Source of the DNA: Phalacrocorax aristotelis
Taxonomy: Eukaryota; Chordata; Aves; Suliformes; Phalacrocoracidae
Assembly: GCF_949628215.1 (NCBI RefSeq)
Contig: NC_134276.1
Coordinates: 101,931,799-101,995,798 of the forward strand
Direction: 5' to 3'
Length of the DNA: 64,000 nt
The notes under the pieces are model-generated. The model was not told the DNA's origin, did no database searches, and saw nothing but the letters and a program-made list of their open reading frames with translations. The position numbers were made by a program, and so were the translations under genes. Every line of letters starts with the position of its first letter. Within the stretch, counting starts at the first letter, position 1. Below, piece by piece: positions 62,419 to 64,000 of the stretch.

Positions 62419-64000
62419 GGCAGCAGCATTTGAAATTAAAATGCTGTCAAAACCACTAGCTTTTGAGTTTCACAGTTTTCACTGTGACTTTGCCCTCTTT
62501 CTTTTTACTAATGCTCTCCACTGCTGTGCTAGGAGCCATACAAATGTACAGGAAAGCACCCTGAAGAATTTACAACCAAGAAACCAATCAAAGATAGGTG
62601 AGGGGTATGGGCTTACTGGACCAGTATTGTTGAAACTGGGTTTGTGAGAAGCATGAAATGAAACAAAAAGATAAATATGATTTTGGCAAGAGCTAATGTC
62701 AGTCACATAAGTGTGTGTGGGAAGTTAGAGAGCCCTCTGAAAGGCAAGGCTGTCTGAAGTCACCTCTCTCTCCACAAATTACTCTCCGCCCATGCTTTTA
62801 CTTCTCTCCTAGCTGCAGTAAAAGTGTTCAAATGGTTTGGGGTTTTTTTTTTTGTTTGTTTCTGTCCCTGTTGCAGCCTGCCTTATTTCAGACCAAATAC
62901 TGGGATCCCTCAGGCCCTCCTGGGGCTCTGTGCTGTGTGGGCTCCCTCCCCAGGCACATGCATGCTCCTCTCCACTCTGCTCCTTCCCAGTGCAAGACCT
63001 TTCCTGGTCCCAGCTCCTTGCAAAAGCCCCACTCTCAGTAGGGACATCACAACCTGTCCCCCCCTGCAGCTGGCTGCTGCTCCATCACCCATTCTGTTAT
63101 CCCACTGTAGAGGTGCCACGGGCAGAGCTGCCCTTCAGTCACTTTCCCTCTCCCTCCCACCTGGTAACACATTTTCTGGGACTGCATACTCCCTATCTTC
63201 CTCCCTTTCTAGACCACGTTAATGCTTGCAATTTTTCTTTGTCTTCTAAGTGGGAAACCCCCAAGAAAGCTTTCTGCAGAGCTCAGACATTAGAAGGACA
63301 CTGATACTCACATGCTAGCAAGCATTAGACTGGAATCTTCAAAGGAATCTAGGCAAGCCACCACAGTTAGGCTTCGGAGTAACTTACACATCCCACTCCT
63401 TCAGTCACTCTAAGCCTCGGGACTTGCTGCAGCATCTCTCAGTGTAGCAAGTTGTGATGAGAAAGTGGAGTTGGGATTCACAAGAGACTGCTGCTGGCTC
63501 AAACTCACTAACTTCAGCTTATTTGGTTAGTGCTTCAGGCTATTTTTTTAAGTGACAGGAAATGAAGAAAGTGTACTTTCCTGTGTCATTTATTGGTAAG
63601 TAAGAGAAACGTTCATGATCTTCTGTATTTAGTAACCCATCTGCATTGGTTTCTCTTTTTAAAAGACTGATTTAGGGTACAAAATCTTCTTTCCTTTTTC
63701 AGACTTTCCTTTCCTTGGCACAGAGCATACCTGGAGAACACGGCAAATAATGAACTACCTCTTCAGCTGTTGGAGCCAGTTAGCAAAAGTTGCTACAAAC
63801 AGCTGTTCTAGCCAGTGTGGTGGTTTTCCAGGGCTTGTTTTCCTTGCCGTTGAATATGGAGTCAGGAGGTGAAAAACAAGCTGGCAGCTCACCGCTCTCA
63901 TACCCCTTCCCAACCCACGCACCCTGAGGTGACAGAGGAACCCCCAGAGACCGGGGTCCCACAGGACCTGCACCTGGCTGCTGCAAGCACACCAGGCCAC

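Larger units (their letters stand above)
44564..64000 (+). other. RUNX1: RUNX1 first intron, 5' part (runs off the window)
   Basis: The intron begins with the donor GTAAGTGCC at 44564. No later RUNX1 exon is visible: I looked for the short exon that follows in human RUNX1c, for the exon encoding the start of the Runt domain, and for the P2 start MRIPVD. In human this intron exceeds 100 kb, so an open-ended intron is expected. Within it are a CR1 insertion (57488-57896), a few homopolymer and pyrimidine tracts, and candidate regulatory clusters (45.5-45.8, 47.2 and 61.1-61.7 kb). The remaining ORFs have no recognisable protein features. Confidence 0.8.

Noticed and set aside
1..64000. CRISPR arrays, tRNA/rRNA genes, endogenous retrovirus, bacterial-type operons or a novel defence system
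   Set aside because: No regularly spaced repeats, no tRNA-like cloverleaf or rRNA sequence, no LTR pair or pol-like ORF, and no ribosome-binding-site/ORF organisation. The sequence is vertebrate nuclear DNA.

Overview
This looks like avian (bird) nuclear DNA: AT-rich, almost free of coding sequence, with simple repeats, ancient transposon relics and CR1 LINE fragments carrying the avian-type 3' tail (ATTCTATGATTCT). There are no bacterial, viral or organellar gene arrangements. Nearly all of the open reading frames are chance ORFs of 60-230 codons with no recognisable domain.

The one gene I can name with confidence is the start of RUNX1 (AML1/CBFA2) on the + strand. A short coding exon at 44509-44563 encodes MASNSIFESLPSYQHFLR and ends in a consensus splice donor. 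This is the distal-promoter (P1, 'RUNX1c') first exon. About 350 bp upstream lies the tandem RUNX motif AACCACAGAACCACAAG, which is the hallmark of vertebrate RUNX P1 promoters. Three further RUNX motifs, a CCAAT box, an E-box and an AP-1 site lie nearby, as does an upstream ORF with a strong Kozak context.

Layout: (1) 1-41.8 kb is upstream intergenic sequence. It holds an old antisense CR1 at about 4.4-4.9 kb, a palindromic DNA-transposon-like relic at about 14.1-14.4 kb, a second antisense CR1 at about 29.0-29.7 kb, a short sense CR1 tail at 37.8 kb, several simple repeats, and two exon-like segments that I cannot identify (15862-15943 on + and 26338-26508 on -). (2) 41.83-42.35 kb is a compact CpG island 2.2 kb upstream of exon 1. 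(3) 43.85-44.56 kb is the P1 promoter, 5' leader and coding exon 1. (4) 44.56-64.0 kb is the 5' part of the first intron. It contains an inverted RUNX-site pair at 47.2 kb, a sense CR1 at 57.5-57.9 kb, and a GC-rich GATA/RUNX/ETS motif cluster at 61.1-61.7 kb. That cluster is a candidate for the avian counterpart of the mammalian intronic haematopoietic enhancer. The next RUNX1 exons, including the Runt domain, and promoter P2 are not in the window.

Overall, the window appears to be the distal control region of a master haematopoietic transcription factor. The RUNX-site clusters suggest auto- or cross-regulation by RUNX proteins.
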